DNA of 35,523 bases, from positions 1 to 35,523 of the forward strand of contig NZ_MVOC01000034.1 of NCBI RefSeq assembly GCF_002043095.1, given 5' to 3'. The notes under the pieces are model-generated. The model searched no databases. It worked only from the letters and a program-made list of their open reading frames with translations, and was not told the DNA's origin. Below are positions 8,596 through 16,472 of the stretch, one piece after another. A program made the translations under genes and the position numbers. The DNA comes from Mycobacterium sp. AT1. Lineage in GTDB: Bacteria > Actinomycetota > Actinomycetes > Mycobacteriales > Mycobacteriaceae. How positions within the stretch are numbered: the first letter of the stretch is position 1; every line of letters begins with the position of its first letter.

Positions 8596-9038
8596 GCGGA
8601 CTTGTCCAGGCAAGCGATGTATCCGTTCACGTTGCTGGCGGACCTTTCGTCCTTGACGATCCCGTTGACGGTGATGCGGCAGGTGATGGGGGCCGAGTCA
8701 CCCTGGGCGCGCAGATCCGCGAACAGCGTCGGGTCGTCGGTGGTCAACGTGTGCGACCACGGCAACGGCACGTCGTCCACGCGTTGGGGTTGGGCGTGCT
8801 CGTCGAGGTAGTTGATGGTGGCCGTCGCGCCGGGACTGCCGAAGACCTCGAACAGGACGCGTTTGGGGTTGTAGCCGGTGTTCTCCAGCGAGTCGGCACT
8901 CGGGCGGGACACCTCGTTGTTCGACCCGAAGATTCCGTGCAGCCGGGTGACGCTGAAGACCACTAGCGCCACCACCACCACTGCGACGATGACGGTCCAC
9001 TGCCGCTTGAGGACTTTGCCGATCGAAAGCTTGCTCAC
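8592..9038 (-). CDS. MmpS family transport accessory protein
   Basis: A 148-residue membrane-anchored partner of MmpL. It has a short cytosolic start, one transmembrane helix (VIVAVVVVALVVFSV, about residues 15-29) and a periplasmic beta-sandwich. The MmpS signatures PKRVLFEVFGSPGATATINYLDE, LPWSHTLTTDD, CRITVNG and the C-terminal NGYIACLDKSA are all present. The GTG at 9036-9038 is chosen because the family begins just before the TM helix and AAAGGCG lies upstream; the open frame continues upstream without family similarity. It sits upstream of and overlaps mmpL, and is divergent from a tetR gene 138 bases away, an arrangement like regulated mmpS5/mmpL5 pairs of non-tuberculous mycobacteria. 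Confidence 0.92.
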   Translation of the reverse strand: MSKLSIGKVLKRQWTVIVAVVVVALVVFSVTRLHGIFGSNNEVSRPSADSLENTGYNPKRVLFEVFGSPGATATINYLDEHAQPQRVDDVPLPWSHTLTTDDPTLFADLRAQGDSAPITCRITVNGIVKDERSASNVNGYIACLDKSA

Positions 9039-9084
9039 CCGTACGCCTTTCGACTGCCGGCGACGCGGCACCACCCGGTTCTCT

Positions 9085-9103
9085 CTCTTAGCCCAACTAA
9101 GAG
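9085..9103. promoter_or_regulatory. 7-5-7 palindrome, candidate TetR operator
   Basis: CTCTTAG (9085-9091) and CTAAGAG (9097-9103) form a perfect inverted repeat with a five-base spacer in the mmpS-tetR intergenic region. Its size and symmetry suit a TetR dimer. It is nearer the mmpS side and would block mmpS-mmpL transcription. Confidence 0.5.
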
Positions 9104-9114
9104 CGACCTGAGAG

Positions 9115-9134
9115 ACGGTACGGTACGGTACGGG
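9115..9134 (+). repeat. ACGGT tandem repeat (four units, last imperfect)
   Basis: Three exact ACGGT units (9115-9129) are followed by ACGGG (9130-9134) between the two palindromes of the mmpS-tetR region. A five-base unit in a promoter region can change length by slippage and so alter promoter spacing; this is inference. Confidence 0.6.
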
Positions 9135-9137
9135 TCG

Positions 9138-9163
9138 GTGCAAGTCGTCCCAACCCCTTGCAC
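9138..9163. promoter_or_regulatory. 7-12-7 inverted repeat upstream of tetR
   Basis: GTGCAAG (9138-9144) and CTTGCAC (9157-9163) are exact inverted repeats 12 bases apart, ending 13 bases before the tetR ATG. It could be a second operator or a small RNA hairpin in the tetR leader. Confidence 0.4.
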
Positions 9164-9176
9164 ATGAGGTGTTTCT

Positions 9177-9788
9177 ATGGTCTCCGAATCGACGGAAACG
9201 TCAGCTCCGGCACCGGGTTGCCCGTGGAGCGCCCGTGAGGCCGAACTCTTGGCCGTGACGCTGAAGCTGTTGCAGCAGCATGGCTATGAGCGTCTGACGG
9301 TTGAGGCCGTCGCGACCGAGGCCAAGGCCAGCAAGTCCACGATGTACCGGCGCTGGCCGTCGAAGGCGGACCTCGTGCTGGCGGCCTTCATCGAGGGCAC
9401 CCGCGAGTCCTCCATCCCGCCTCGCACCGGCTCTCTGCGCGGCGATCTGATCGCCATCGGCACGTCGGTGTGTCATCAGGGGCAGGACCACGCGGCCACC
9501 ATGCGGGCGGTGCTCAACGAGATGTCCCGCAGCGAGGCTCTGAGCGCCGCCATGCAGGAGAAGTTCGTCTACCACCGCAACGTCCTCATCAGCGAGGTGC
9601 TCGGCGACGCCGTGGCACGCGGGGAGATTCAGGCCGAGGCGATCAACCCGGAGATCTGGGACGTCCTGCCCGGGTACCTGGTGTTCCGCTCGCTGGTCTC
9701 GGAGCGACCGCCGACGGAGGAGACCGTGCGTGCGCTGGTCGACGAAGTGCTGATGCCCAGCCTCACTCGAGATAGGACGTCTCGTTGA
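9177..9788 (+). CDS. TetR/AcrR family transcriptional regulator
   Basis: A 203-residue TetR repressor. The N-terminal DNA-binding domain spans about residues 20-66, with the helix-turn-helix LTVEAVATEAKASKSTMYRRWPSKADLV. The remaining helices form the ligand-binding/dimer domain, including a C-terminal stretch of the TetR_C_11/16 type. The ATG at 9177 has GAGGTG six bases upstream. It is divergent from mmpS-mmpL, with palindromes in between, so the simplest reading is a local repressor of the exporter and of itself, relieved by a compound the exporter handles. The 3' end overlaps the convergent RNase H/phosphatase gene by 26 bases. Confidence 0.92.
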   Translation: MVSESTETSAPAPGCPWSAREAELLAVTLKLLQQHGYERLTVEAVATEAKASKSTMYRRWPSKADLVLAAFIEGTRESSIPPRTGSLRGDLIAIGTSVCHQGQDHAATMRAVLNEMSRSEALSAAMQEKFVYHRNVLISEVLGDAVARGEIQAEAINPEIWDVLPGYLVFRSLVSERPPTEETVRALVDEVLMPSLTRDRTSR

Positions 9789-10848
9789 CCAGCCGCACCG
9801 ACGACCCGCCGTCGGGGTAGAACTCGGCGATGCACAGCGAGGCCAGGTCGAGGTGCAGGCGGTACAGGATGCCCGGCCCCGCGTCGAGCGCCAAGCGCAG
9901 AATCGACTTGATGGGCGTCACGTGCGACACCACCAGAACGGTTGCGTCACCGTGCTCGGCGATGATCCGCGTCCGCGCCCGCCGTACCCGCTTCGCGACG
10001 GCGTCGAAGCTCTCTCCCCCACCGGGCGGGGCGACGCTGGTGTCCCGCAGCCATGCGCCGTGCACCTCCGGATCCCGTTGCGCCGCTTCGCCGAACGTCA
10101 AGCCTTCCCACTCGCCGAAGTCGGTCTCGATCAGGTCGTCGTCGACGATCACGTCGAGTCCGAGTTCCTTGGCCGCCGCCGACGCGGTGTCGTGGGCGCG
10201 CTGCAGTGGCGACGAGACGACGGCCGCGATGCCACCCCGCCTGCCAAGGTAGTGGGCGGCGGCCGCGGCCTGCTGCCGCCCGAGTTCGGTGAGCGGCGGG
10301 TTGCCCTGGCCCGAATAGCGGCGGTCCACCGACAGTTCGGTCTGGCCGTGTCGCAGCAGGAAGAAGCGGGTCGGCGCACCACGCGCACCAGTCCAGCCCG
10401 CGGGTGACACCACTTGGGCCGACGCCGCGCTCGGCGTGCCCTGCTCAGCAGCTGCGTCCATCGCCTCGTTGGCCAGCCGGTCGGCATGGGAGTTCTCGGC
10501 CCGCGGTATCCACGCGAACGTGATGCCGTCGAAGGCGCGGGTCAACTCCACCGCCCGTTCCCGCAAGGGGATCAGATCGGGGTGCTTCACGCGCCAGCGC
10601 CCCGACATCTGTTCGACGACCAACTTCGAATCCAACCGCGCGGCGACCTCTGTCGCGCCCACCTCGGCGGCCGCCTCGAGGCCCGCCATCAGACCCCGAT
10701 ACTCGGCGACGTTGTTGGTGGTGCGCCCGATGCCTTCCTTGCGCTCGGCCAGCACGGTCGAGCGATCTTCCGACCAGACCACGGCGCCGTACCCGGCGGG
10801 GCCGGGGTTGCCACGCGATCCGCCGTCCGCCTCGACGATCACCTTCAT
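9763..10848 (-). CDS. bifunctional RNase H / acid phosphatase (CobC-like)
   Basis: A 361-residue fusion matching Rv2228c. Residues 1-135 form an RNase HI domain with the catalytic acids D8 (VEADGGSRGNPG), E49 (NNVAEYRG), D73 (RLDSKLV) and D123 (NSHADRLAN); it removes RNA from RNA-DNA hybrids. After a linker, residues 160-361 form a histidine-phosphatase (phosphoglycerate-mutase fold) domain with the RHG triad LLRHGQTE (R166, H167), DFGEWEG, and a second catalytic His in VSHVTPIK. In M. tuberculosis this half has alpha-ribazole phosphatase activity in cobalamin synthesis. The start at 10848 forms ATGA with the stop of the upstream zinc-ribbon gene; coding potential upstream of it belongs to that gene. 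Confidence 0.93.
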   Translation of the reverse strand: MKVIVEADGGSRGNPGPAGYGAVVWSEDRSTVLAERKEGIGRTTNNVAEYRGLMAGLEAAAEVGATEVAARLDSKLVVEQMSGRWRVKHPDLIPLRERAVELTRAFDGITFAWIPRAENSHADRLANEAMDAAAEQGTPSAASAQVVSPAGWTGARGAPTRFFLLRHGQTELSVDRRYSGQGNPPLTELGRQQAAAAAHYLGRRGGIAAVVSSPLQRAHDTASAAAKELGLDVIVDDDLIETDFGEWEGLTFGEAAQRDPEVHGAWLRDTSVAPPGGGESFDAVAKRVRRARTRIIAEHGDATVLVVSHVTPIKSILRLALDAGPGILYRLHLDLASLCIAEFYPDGGSSVRLVNETSYLE

Positions 10849-11582
10849 TCCTTGAAGTCCCTCACCCGCACCAGGATTGCGGCACACTCGGGGCAGCGGA
10901 GCACCTCGTCCTCGCGGGCGGCGGAGATGCGGGCCAGCTCTCCCCTGTCGATCTCGATGCGGCACGCGCCACACCGTCCACCTAGTAGTCGACCGGCCCC
11001 GACGCCACCGAGAGCCCGCTGCCGCTCGTAGAGCTCGACCAGTTCGGGGAGCACCGACGCGGCCACCTTCTCGCGCCGGGCGACCGCCTGGTGCCGAGAT
11101 TCGTCGATGAGCACCAGCGCCTCGTCGCGCGCTGCGACGGCAGCGGTGAGACTGGCCTGGGTCTCGTCGACCCGGCTCTGTTGCGCCGCCTGGTCGTTCT
11201 GAAGCTTCTCGCGACGCTCCATGATCTCCAGCAGTGAATCCTCCAGGCTCTCCTGGCGGCGCTGCAGCGTTTCGAGTTCGTGCTGGATCTCGCCGACGTG
11301 CTTGGCGTCGACCGTGCCACCGTCGAGCAGGCCGCGGTCACGATCCTCGCGCTTGCGTACCCCGTCGATCTCGGCTTCGAACTTGGCGACCTGGCCGTCG
11401 AGATCCTCGAGGGCGATCCCCAACACCGCGAGTCCGTCACCGGCCTCGCGGTGCTCGGCCTCGGCGGCGTCGAGCCGTTGCTGCTCGTCGAGGTGCGTGG
11501 CCCTGTGGTTGAGGCGGCTCAGCTCGGCGTCGACCGCGGCGAGCTCGAGAACCAAACGCTGTTGTGACTCTTCGGCTTTCAT
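10845..11582 (-). CDS. coiled-coil protein with C4 zinc ribbon (Rv2229c family)
   Basis: A 245-residue protein. Residues 5-175 are a long charged antiparallel coiled coil rich in Glu, Gln, Arg and Leu heptads. The C-terminus carries a zinc ribbon with two CxxC knuckles, CGACRIEI and CPECAAIL. The family is widespread in bacteria next to NIF3/YbgI genes; its role is unsettled, and nucleic-acid binding or a chaperone-like role has been suggested. The ATG at 11582 is chosen because it forms ATGA with the stop of the upstream NIF3 gene and the family begins MKAE; an in-frame ATG lies 30 bases upstream. It is sandwiched between two coupled genes, so all three proteins should be made together. Confidence 0.88.
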   Translation of the reverse strand: MKAEESQQRLVLELAAVDAELSRLNHRATHLDEQQRLDAAEAEHREAGDGLAVLGIALEDLDGQVAKFEAEIDGVRKREDRDRGLLDGGTVDAKHVGEIQHELETLQRRQESLEDSLLEIMERREKLQNDQAAQQSRVDETQASLTAAVAARDEALVLIDESRHQAVARREKVAASVLPELVELYERQRALGGVGAGRLLGGRCGACRIEIDRGELARISAAREDEVLRCPECAAILVRVRDFKE

Positions 11583-12712
11583 GTGGTGCTGGTGTCCTTC
11601 TCTAGATTCCATGGATCCGTCCGGACCGGGCTGACGCGCACATCGAGCGCGTCACCGAAGTGCTTGCCTAGCAACGCCCCGGCTTGACCACACCAGGGAT
11701 GCTCACTCGCCCAGTGCGCGACGTCGACGAGGGCGACGTCGGAGGTACGGAGGTGTTCGTCGGCCGGATGATGTCGGAGATCGGCGGTGACGTAGGCCTG
11801 GACACCGGCACCGGCCACGGTGTCGAGAAGCGAGTCGCCCGCCCCGCCGCACACGGCAACTCGCGACACCACGGCGTCGGGATCGCCTGCCGCCCGCACT
11901 CCCCACGAGGTGGCGGGAAGGCCACGGTTCACCCGAGCAGCGAAGGCGCGCAGCGTCTCCGGGACCGGCAACGCGCAGATGCGGCCGATGCCGACGTCGG
12001 ACGGCAAGGCCGCCAGGGCAACCACGTCGAACGCGGGCTCCTCGTACGGATGCGCGTGGCGCAGCGCCCCCAGCACCGCGGCGCGCACACGGGCGGGTGC
12101 AATCACCTCGATGCGCTCCTCCGCCACGTACTCGACCGCACCGACGTTGCCGACGGCCGGCGACGCGCCGTCGTGGGGCAGAAACTGCCCCGTGCCCGCG
12201 ACGGTCCAGCTGCAGTGTGAGTAGTCACCGAGTGCGCCTGCACCCGCCCTGAAGAGGGCCGTGCGCACGGCGTCGGCGTCGGCCGCGGGAACGAAGACCA
12301 CCCACTTGTCGAGCCGGGTGCCGTCCGACACCGGCGACAGCACGTCCTCGACGATCAGTCCCAGCGCCTCGGCGAGCGCGTCCGAGACCCCGGGGTTGGC
12401 CGAATCCGCATTGGTGTGCGCGGTGAACAGTGCACTGCCGCTGCGGATCAGGCGGTGCAGGATCGCACCCTTCGCCGTACTCGCCGCCACCGTGTCCACT
12501 CCGCGAAGCAGCAGCGGGTGGTGTGCGAGAAGCAGTCCCCGGTCCGGTACCTCGGCGACGACCGACGACGTCGCGTCCACCGCGATCGTCACCGAATCGA
12601 CGAGCTCGGAGGGGTCGCCGCAGACCAGCCCGACCGAATCCCACTCTTCGGCCAACGCGGGCGGGTAGGCGTGCTCCAGCACCTCGATCACGTCGGCCAA
12701 CCGCGCGCTCAT
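11579..12712 (-). CDS. Nif3-like dinuclear metal centre hexameric protein
   Basis: A 377-residue NIF3/DUF34 protein matching Rv2230c. The metal-binding residues are visible in both lobes: [10 protein letters not shown] (H64, H65), [10 protein letters not shown] (H99, D103), and the C-terminal [11 protein letters not shown] (His and Glu). Long actinobacterial members carry an inserted PII-like/CutA-like domain, here about residues 135-250. The family is reported to have GTP cyclohydrolase-like or phosphatase activity, but its cellular role is unsettled. The start at 12712 has a strong GGGGAGGT seven bases upstream and marks the beginning of the conserved sequence. First gene of the coupled minus-strand chain NIF3, zinc ribbon, RNase H/phosphatase. 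Confidence 0.9.
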   Translation of the reverse strand: MSARLADVIEVLEHAYPPALAEEWDSVGLVCGDPSELVDSVTIAVDATSSVVAEVPDRGLLLAHHPLLLRGVDTVAASTAKGAILHRLIRSGSALFTAHTNADSANPGVSDALAEALGLIVEDVLSPVSDGTRLDKWVVFVPAADADAVRTALFRAGAGALGDYSHCSWTVAGTGQFLPHDGASPAVGNVGAVEYVAEERIEVIAPARVRAAVLGALRHAHPYEEPAFDVVALAALPSDVGIGRICALPVPETLRAFAARVNRGLPATSWGVRAAGDPDAVVSRVAVCGGAGDSLLDTVAGAGVQAYVTADLRHHPADEHLRTSDVALVDVAHWASEHPWCGQAGALLGKHFGDALDVRVSPVRTDPWNLEKDTSTT

Positions 12713-12868
12713 CGCCGTACCTCCCCTGCCGTTGCCTCGACGAGAGCGTACGTCGCCACCAGCGCAGAGAGAGGGTCCAACAGCCCCGACGGGGGTTTGG
12801 CGGTGGTCGCGTCGACCCCGCAACCCTGCGGTCCCGGCGACCGGGAAGGACTGCTCACAACAAGACAG
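12713..12868. other. divergent intergenic region without a gene (no cobC-type aminotransferase here)
   Basis: In M. tuberculosis a CobC-type aminotransferase gene (Rv2231c) lies between the NIF3 and ptkA genes. Here only about 170 bases separate the two starts, and no frame on either strand reads like an aminotransferase fragment. The stretch holds the NIF3 ribosome binding site and the ptkA promoter; nothing else is recognised. Confidence 0.6.
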
Positions 12869-12882
12869 TAGACAATGGAGCG
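12869..12882 (+). promoter_or_regulatory. candidate -10 box for leaderless ptkA-ptpA transcript
   Basis: TAGACAAT (12869-12876) resembles an extended -10 region and ends seven to nine bases before the GTG at 12883. The only ribosome-site-like sequence, GGAG at 12877-12880, is too close to the GTG to work. A leaderless GTG start is therefore likely. Confidence 0.35.
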
Positions 12883-13530
12883 GTGAGTCCCCAGCTGGTC
12901 CTATTCGATCTCGACGGTACGCTCACCGATTCCGCCCCAGGCATCGTGGCGAGTTTCCGCCGGGCGCTGGGTGAGATCGGTGCGGCAGTGCCCGACGGCG
13001 ACCTCGCAAGCCTGGTCGTGGGCCCACCCATGCACCAGACACTGGCGGCAATGGGCCTCGGCGACCTCGCGGATCAGGCCTTCGCCGCCTATCGCGCCGA
13101 CTACACCACCAGGGGCTGGACGATGAACAGCCTGTTCGACGGCATTCCCGACCTTCTCACCGACCTGCGCACTGCCGGGGTGCGGCTGGCCGTCGCCACG
13201 TCGAAGAACGAGGTGACGGCCCGGCGGATCATCGAGCACTTCGACATCGAGGAGCACTTCGAGGTGATCGCCGGAGCCAGCTCCGACGGCGTTCGCTCGG
13301 CAAAGGCCGACGTGGTGGCGCATGCCCTGGCACAGCTCGGGCCGCTGCCGGATCGGGTGCTGATGGTCGGCGACCGCTCCCACGACGTGCTCGGCGCGGC
13401 CAGCCACGGCATCGACACCGTGGTCGTCGAATGGGGTTACGGCGCCTCGGACTTCGACGGTCCCGACGCGGTGAGCGCGTTCAAGCACGTGGCGACGATG
13501 GCCGATCTGCGGGAGGTGCTCGGTGTCTGA
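12883..13530 (+). CDS. ptkA: HAD-fold protein tyrosine kinase PtkA
   Basis: A 215-residue HAD-superfamily protein, homologous to Rv2232. Motif I is FDLDGTLTD with the nucleophile D9 and D11; motif II is VATSKNE; motif IV is GDRSHD. It looks like a phosphoglycolate phosphatase, but in M. tuberculosis it autophosphorylates and phosphorylates PtpA on tyrosines. The M. tuberculosis protein has 291 residues with catalytic Asp at 85. Here the equivalent Asp is residue 9, so the disordered N-terminal extension of about 76 residues is absent if the GTG at 12883 is the start. The frame stays open upstream as low-complexity Arg/Pro-rich sequence. The stop overlaps the ptpA start by eight bases. Confidence 0.88.
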   Translation: MSPQLVLFDLDGTLTDSAPGIVASFRRALGEIGAAVPDGDLASLVVGPPMHQTLAAMGLGDLADQAFAAYRADYTTRGWTMNSLFDGIPDLLTDLRTAGVRLAVATSKNEVTARRIIEHFDIEEHFEVIAGASSDGVRSAKADVVAHALAQLGPLPDRVLMVGDRSHDVLGAASHGIDTVVVEWGYGASDFDGPDAVSAFKHVATMADLREVLGV

Positions 13531-14020
13531 CCCCTCCCTGCACGTGACGTTCGTGTGCTCGGGCAACATCTGCCGTTCCCCGATGGCCGACAAGATGTTC
13601 GCCCACCAGATCGCCGAACGCGGCCTCGCGGAGGTGGTTAGGGTGACCAGCGCGGGGACGGGCAGCTGGCACGTCGGGGACCCCGCCCACGAACGCGCGG
13701 TCCACGTGCTGCGAGAGCACGGCTATCCGACGTCGCACCGCGCCTCCCACGTCGGGGCCGACCACGTGGCGGCCGACATGGTCGTCGCGATGGGGCGCAA
13801 CCACGTCCGCATCCTGCGGGATCTCGGGGTGGCCGAGGAGCGGATCCGGATGATGCGCTCGTTCGACCCTCGCTCGGCCACCAACGCGTTGGACGTCGAG
13901 GACCCCTACTACGGAACGCTGGAGGACTACGAGGAGACCTTCGCCGTCATCGAGGCGTCGTTGCCCGGGCTGCACGCGTGGGTCGACGACCGACTCGCCG
14001 AACGCGAGGCCGCGGGCTGA
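13523..14020 (+). CDS. ptpA: low-molecular-weight protein tyrosine phosphatase PtpA
   Basis: A 165-residue LMW-PTP. The CX5R phosphate loop is CSGNICRS (C12, C17, R18), and the general-acid loop is DPYYG (D127, Y129, Y130). The two tyrosines correspond to Y128/Y129 of M. tuberculosis PtpA, the sites phosphorylated by PtkA, so the kinase-phosphatase relation looks conserved. In pathogens PtpA is secreted into macrophages; in an environmental species the substrate is unknown. The GTG at 13523 lies inside the ptkA end, and the stop overlaps the SURF1 start as TGATG, giving a tightly coupled three-gene unit. Confidence 0.95.
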   Translation: MSDPSLHVTFVCSGNICRSPMADKMFAHQIAERGLAEVVRVTSAGTGSWHVGDPAHERAVHVLREHGYPTSHRASHVGADHVAADMVVAMGRNHVRILRDLGVAEERIRMMRSFDPRSATNALDVEDPYYGTLEDYEETFAVIEASLPGLHAWVDDRLAEREAAG

Positions 14021-14844
14021 TGGGCCGCTTCGCGTTCTTGTTGAAGCCGCAGTGGCTCGCCCTCTACGTCGTCGCGATCGCCTTTGCCTACCTGTGCTTC
14101 ACCGTGCTGGCACCGTGGCAGCTGGGCAAGAACACGACGACGTCGCGGGAGAACGCCCAGATCTCCAACTCGGTGTCCCAGCCACCGGTTCCGGTGACGA
14201 CGCTGCTGCCGCAACAGGATTCGTCGGCGCCCGGCGACCAGTGGCGACAGGTCACCGCCACCGGCAGATACCAGCCGGAGGCCCAGGTGTTGGTGCGCCT
14301 GCGCGTCGTCGACGGCAACCCGGCCTATGAGGTTCTGTTGCCGTTTCACGTCGACGGCGGTCCCACCGTTCTCGTCGACCGCGGATACGTCAAACCCGAC
14401 CGCGGCACCGAGGTGCCGGAGTTCGCCGCGCCGCCTACCGGGACGGTGACGATCACCGCCCGGTTGCGTGACCCAGAATCCGTCGTCGTCGGCAAGGAAC
14501 CGTTCCGCGAGAACGGCATTCAGCAGGTGTACTCGATCAACCCCGACCAGGTGGCAAAGGTGACGGGTGTTCCGGTGGCTGGGTCCTACCTTCAACTCGT
14601 CGACGGTCAGCCCGGCGGACTCGGGGTGATCGGTCTCCCCCACCTCGACGCGGGGCCCTTCCTGTCCTACGGCATCCAGTGGATCGCGTTCGGGATCATC
14701 GCGCCGATCGGCGTTGGGTACTTCGTGTTGGCCGAGGTGAAACAACGCCGCAGGGAGAAGGCCGAGAGCGATTCGCGGGCCACCACGCCAGCGCCTCTCA
14801 CCGCGCAGCAGAGGCTCGCCGACCGGTACGGCAGACGGCAGTGA
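14020..14844 (+). CDS. SURF1 family cytochrome oxidase biogenesis protein
   Basis: A 274-residue membrane protein of the SURF1/Shy1 family, homologous to Rv2235, which assists assembly of cytochrome c oxidase (heme a insertion). It has the two-helix plan: TM1 about residues 10-32 (WLALYVVAIAFAYLCFTVL), an extracytoplasmic domain with PWQLGK, WRQVTATGRY and VLVDRGYV, then TM2 about 218-240 (IQWIAFGIIAPIGVGYFVLAE) and a basic tail. The ATG overlaps the ptpA stop. The 3' end overlaps the convergent cobD gene by 47 bases. Confidence 0.92.
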   Translation: MGRFAFLLKPQWLALYVVAIAFAYLCFTVLAPWQLGKNTTTSRENAQISNSVSQPPVPVTTLLPQQDSSAPGDQWRQVTATGRYQPEAQVLVRLRVVDGNPAYEVLLPFHVDGGPTVLVDRGYVKPDRGTEVPEFAAPPTGTVTITARLRDPESVVVGKEPFRENGIQQVYSINPDQVAKVTGVPVAGSYLQLVDGQPGGLGVIGLPHLDAGPFLSYGIQWIAFGIIAPIGVGYFVLAEVKQRRREKAESDSRATTPAPLTAQQRLADRYGRRQ

Positions 14845-15772
14845 CCACGACTGCCGCGACCGCAGCGGCGAACTGAACGGCGCGCGACAACCGTACCGAT
14901 CGGGTGACGTCGGCGACGTCCGGCGCCCGCCCCTCCCCCAGCGTCGGCCGAATCTCCAGGCGGTGGGCGTACTGCGTTGGTCCGCCCAGCCGCACGCCGA
15001 GGGCACCGGCGAAGGACGCTTCGACCACCCCCGCATTGGGGCTCGGGTGGCGCGCGGCGTCCCGGCGCCAGGCGGCCACCGCTGCCCCCGGGGAGCCCGA
15101 GACGACGGGTGCACACACCACCGTGAGCAGCCCCGCGACGCGGGCGGGCAGATAGTTGGCGACGTCGTCGAATCGGGCTGCCGCCCAACCGAACTGTAGA
15201 AGACGCGGCGACTTGTGGCCGATCATCGCGTCGAGGGTGTTGGCTCCCCGGTAGACCAGTAGGCCGGGCACCCCGCCGATCGCCCCCCACCACAGTGGCG
15301 CGACTTGGGCGTCGGCGGTGTTCTCGGCGACGGACTCGACCGTGGCCCGCGCGATGCCTGCCTCGTCCAACGAGTTGGGGTCGCGCCCGCACAGTGACGG
15401 CACCAACTGCCGTGCGGATTCGAGGTCACCGTCCTCGAGTCGACGGGCCATGTCGGCGCCGGTGCGGCCCAAGGACGTCCCGCCCAACACGACGAAGGTG
15501 ACCGCCGCCGTGACCGCCGCCGTCCAGCCCGGTCCGCGCCGCGCAGCGCTCCGCTCGGCCACCACGCCGAGCACGCCGAGCCCCCCGAGCAGAATCCCGG
15601 TGTGCGCGACACCGGCGACCCGGCGGTCGGAGTAGGTCAACCGTTCCAACGACATCGCCGCGGTGCCGAATGCCGCGACGGGGTGGCCCCGGCGGGGGTC
15701 GGCCCAGAGCACGTCGGCCAGGTATCCCGCTGCGAGGCCGACGGCTCGGCCGCGGCGAATGGACTGGGACAC
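14798..15772 (-). CDS. cobD: adenosylcobinamide-phosphate synthase CobD/CbiB
   Basis: A 324-residue integral membrane protein that joins the aminopropanol arm to adenosylcobyric acid late in cobalamin synthesis; homologous to Rv2236c. Family blocks are ADVLWADPRRGHPVAAFG at the N-terminus, ESVAENTADAQVAPLWWGAIGGVPGLLVYRGANTLDAMIGHKSPR (about residues 166-210) and SPNAGVVEASFAGALGVRLGGP. The start is a GTG with only a weak GC-rich ribosome site; homology begins here and no better start is seen. The cobalamin theme links it to the phosphatase half of the RNase H fusion upstream. Confidence 0.92.
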   Translation of the reverse strand: MSQSIRRGRAVGLAAGYLADVLWADPRRGHPVAAFGTAAMSLERLTYSDRRVAGVAHTGILLGGLGVLGVVAERSAARRGPGWTAAVTAAVTFVVLGGTSLGRTGADMARRLEDGDLESARQLVPSLCGRDPNSLDEAGIARATVESVAENTADAQVAPLWWGAIGGVPGLLVYRGANTLDAMIGHKSPRLLQFGWAAARFDDVANYLPARVAGLLTVVCAPVVSGSPGAAVAAWRRDAARHPSPNAGVVEASFAGALGVRLGGPTQYAHRLEIRPTLGEGRAPDVADVTRSVRLSRAVQFAAAVAAVVVTAVCRTGRRASAAR

Positions 15773-15925
15773 CCCGGCAGCGTCTCACGAGGGCGACGTG
15801 TCGCCGCCGTCGGCGTCACCTCCTTGCCGACTGCACGCATGTTTGCGGGGTCACTCGCGATTCGTGTTCGACATCCGTGCAGTCGACGACCCTCGCGGGC
15901 GGTGCCATCCGCCCACCACCGAACA

Positions 15926-15941
15926 TCGAACACGTGTTCTA
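15926..15941. promoter_or_regulatory. near-consensus SOS (LexA) box
   Basis: TCGAAC-ACGT-GTTCTA matches the mycobacterial LexA consensus TCGAAC-N4-GTTCGA at 11 of 12 defined positions. It overlaps TCTAAT (15939-15944), a good -10 box for the plus-strand gene at 16002, so LexA binding would block that promoter. The 228-base region between cobD and this gene holds nothing else recognised, apart from a lone GTTCGA half-site near 15864. Confidence 0.6.
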
Positions 15942-16001
15942 ATGGGTTCTCGCACCGGCCCGCTCACCCTGCGGGCGACGTCCAGAAGGAGAGCCGCACC
16001 G

Positions 16002-16418
16002 ATGACCGTAGACACCATGACAGCAGAAGCGCCGTCCACCGAGTTCGACACTCCTGACGCGCCGACTCCCGTGCTCGCCCAGGTGCCCGAACCGGTCGCC
16101 GCCCCCGAGGAAAAGCCCGTCAAGGCGCCGCGGAAGACGGCCGGCAAGAAGAACAAGACCCTCGAGTTGACGCTGACCGTCATCGGCACCGCAGACGGCG
16201 AATGGCGCGCAGAACTCAAGCAGGGCACCACCTTCCTGGCTCGCGACCTCGCCGTCGCCGCAGCCGCCGTGTCCCGCGCGGCAAAGGAACTGCACGACGA
16301 CCTCTCCACGCCGATCGACGCGGTCATCGAAGAGGCGCGCTCCCAGCAAGCCGCCAAGGTGGCCGCCCTCGAAGCCGAGCTGGAAGCCGCGCGAAGGACC
16401 CTCGCCGACCTGGACTGA
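16002..16418 (+). CDS. small acidic/basic coiled-coil protein (DUF6319-like), SOS-box gene
   Basis: A 138-residue protein of unknown function, probably the family annotated as DUF6319 in actinobacteria. Residues 1-38 are acidic, Pro- and Thr-rich and look disordered. Residues 39-52 are a Lys-rich segment (KAPRKTAGKKNK) that could bind nucleic acid. Residues 53-90 hold a compact core (LELTLTVIGTADGEWRAELKQGTTFLARDL), and the C-terminus from about 90 is an Ala/Glu-rich coiled coil. The ATG follows AAGGAG by about ten bases. A candidate SOS box lies 60 bases upstream, so DNA-damage induction is plausible. No enzyme motif is visible. Confidence 0.8.
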   Translation: MTVDTMTAEAPSTEFDTPDAPTPVLAQVPEPVAAPEEKPVKAPRKTAGKKNKTLELTLTVIGTADGEWRAELKQGTTFLARDLAVAAAAVSRAAKELHDDLSTPIDAVIEEARSQQAAKVAALEAELEAARRTLADLD

Positions 16419-16449
16419 GGCAACCCCACGCTGCTATTTGCATCCTGAT

Positions 16450-16469
16450 TCGATATCCGTCAATATCGA
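16450..16469. promoter_or_regulatory. 7-6-7 palindrome, candidate ArsR operator
   Basis: TCGATAT (16450-16456) and ATATCGA (16463-16469) form a perfect inverted repeat ending three bases before the arsR GTG. It contains CGATATCCGTCAAT (16451-16464), closely matching a sequence before the second arsR gene at 20876-20889. CAATAT at 16461-16466 could serve as a -10 box for a leaderless transcript. Confidence 0.6.
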
Positions 16470-16472
16470 CGA

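Noticed and set aside
12430..12882. PtkA extended upstream by 151 codons
   Set aside because: The extension is antisense to the NIF3 gene and then low-complexity Arg/Pro sequence; a shorter disordered extension cannot be excluded, but no start with a ribosome site is seen.
13927..15114. Minus-strand open frame of 395 codons over SURF1 and cobD
   Set aside because: Antisense to SURF1 and frame-shifted against cobD; no domain pattern.
15855..15870. Second SOS box near GTTCGA at about 15864
   Set aside because: Only one half-site fits; the partner six bases at the required spacing match the consensus at one position.
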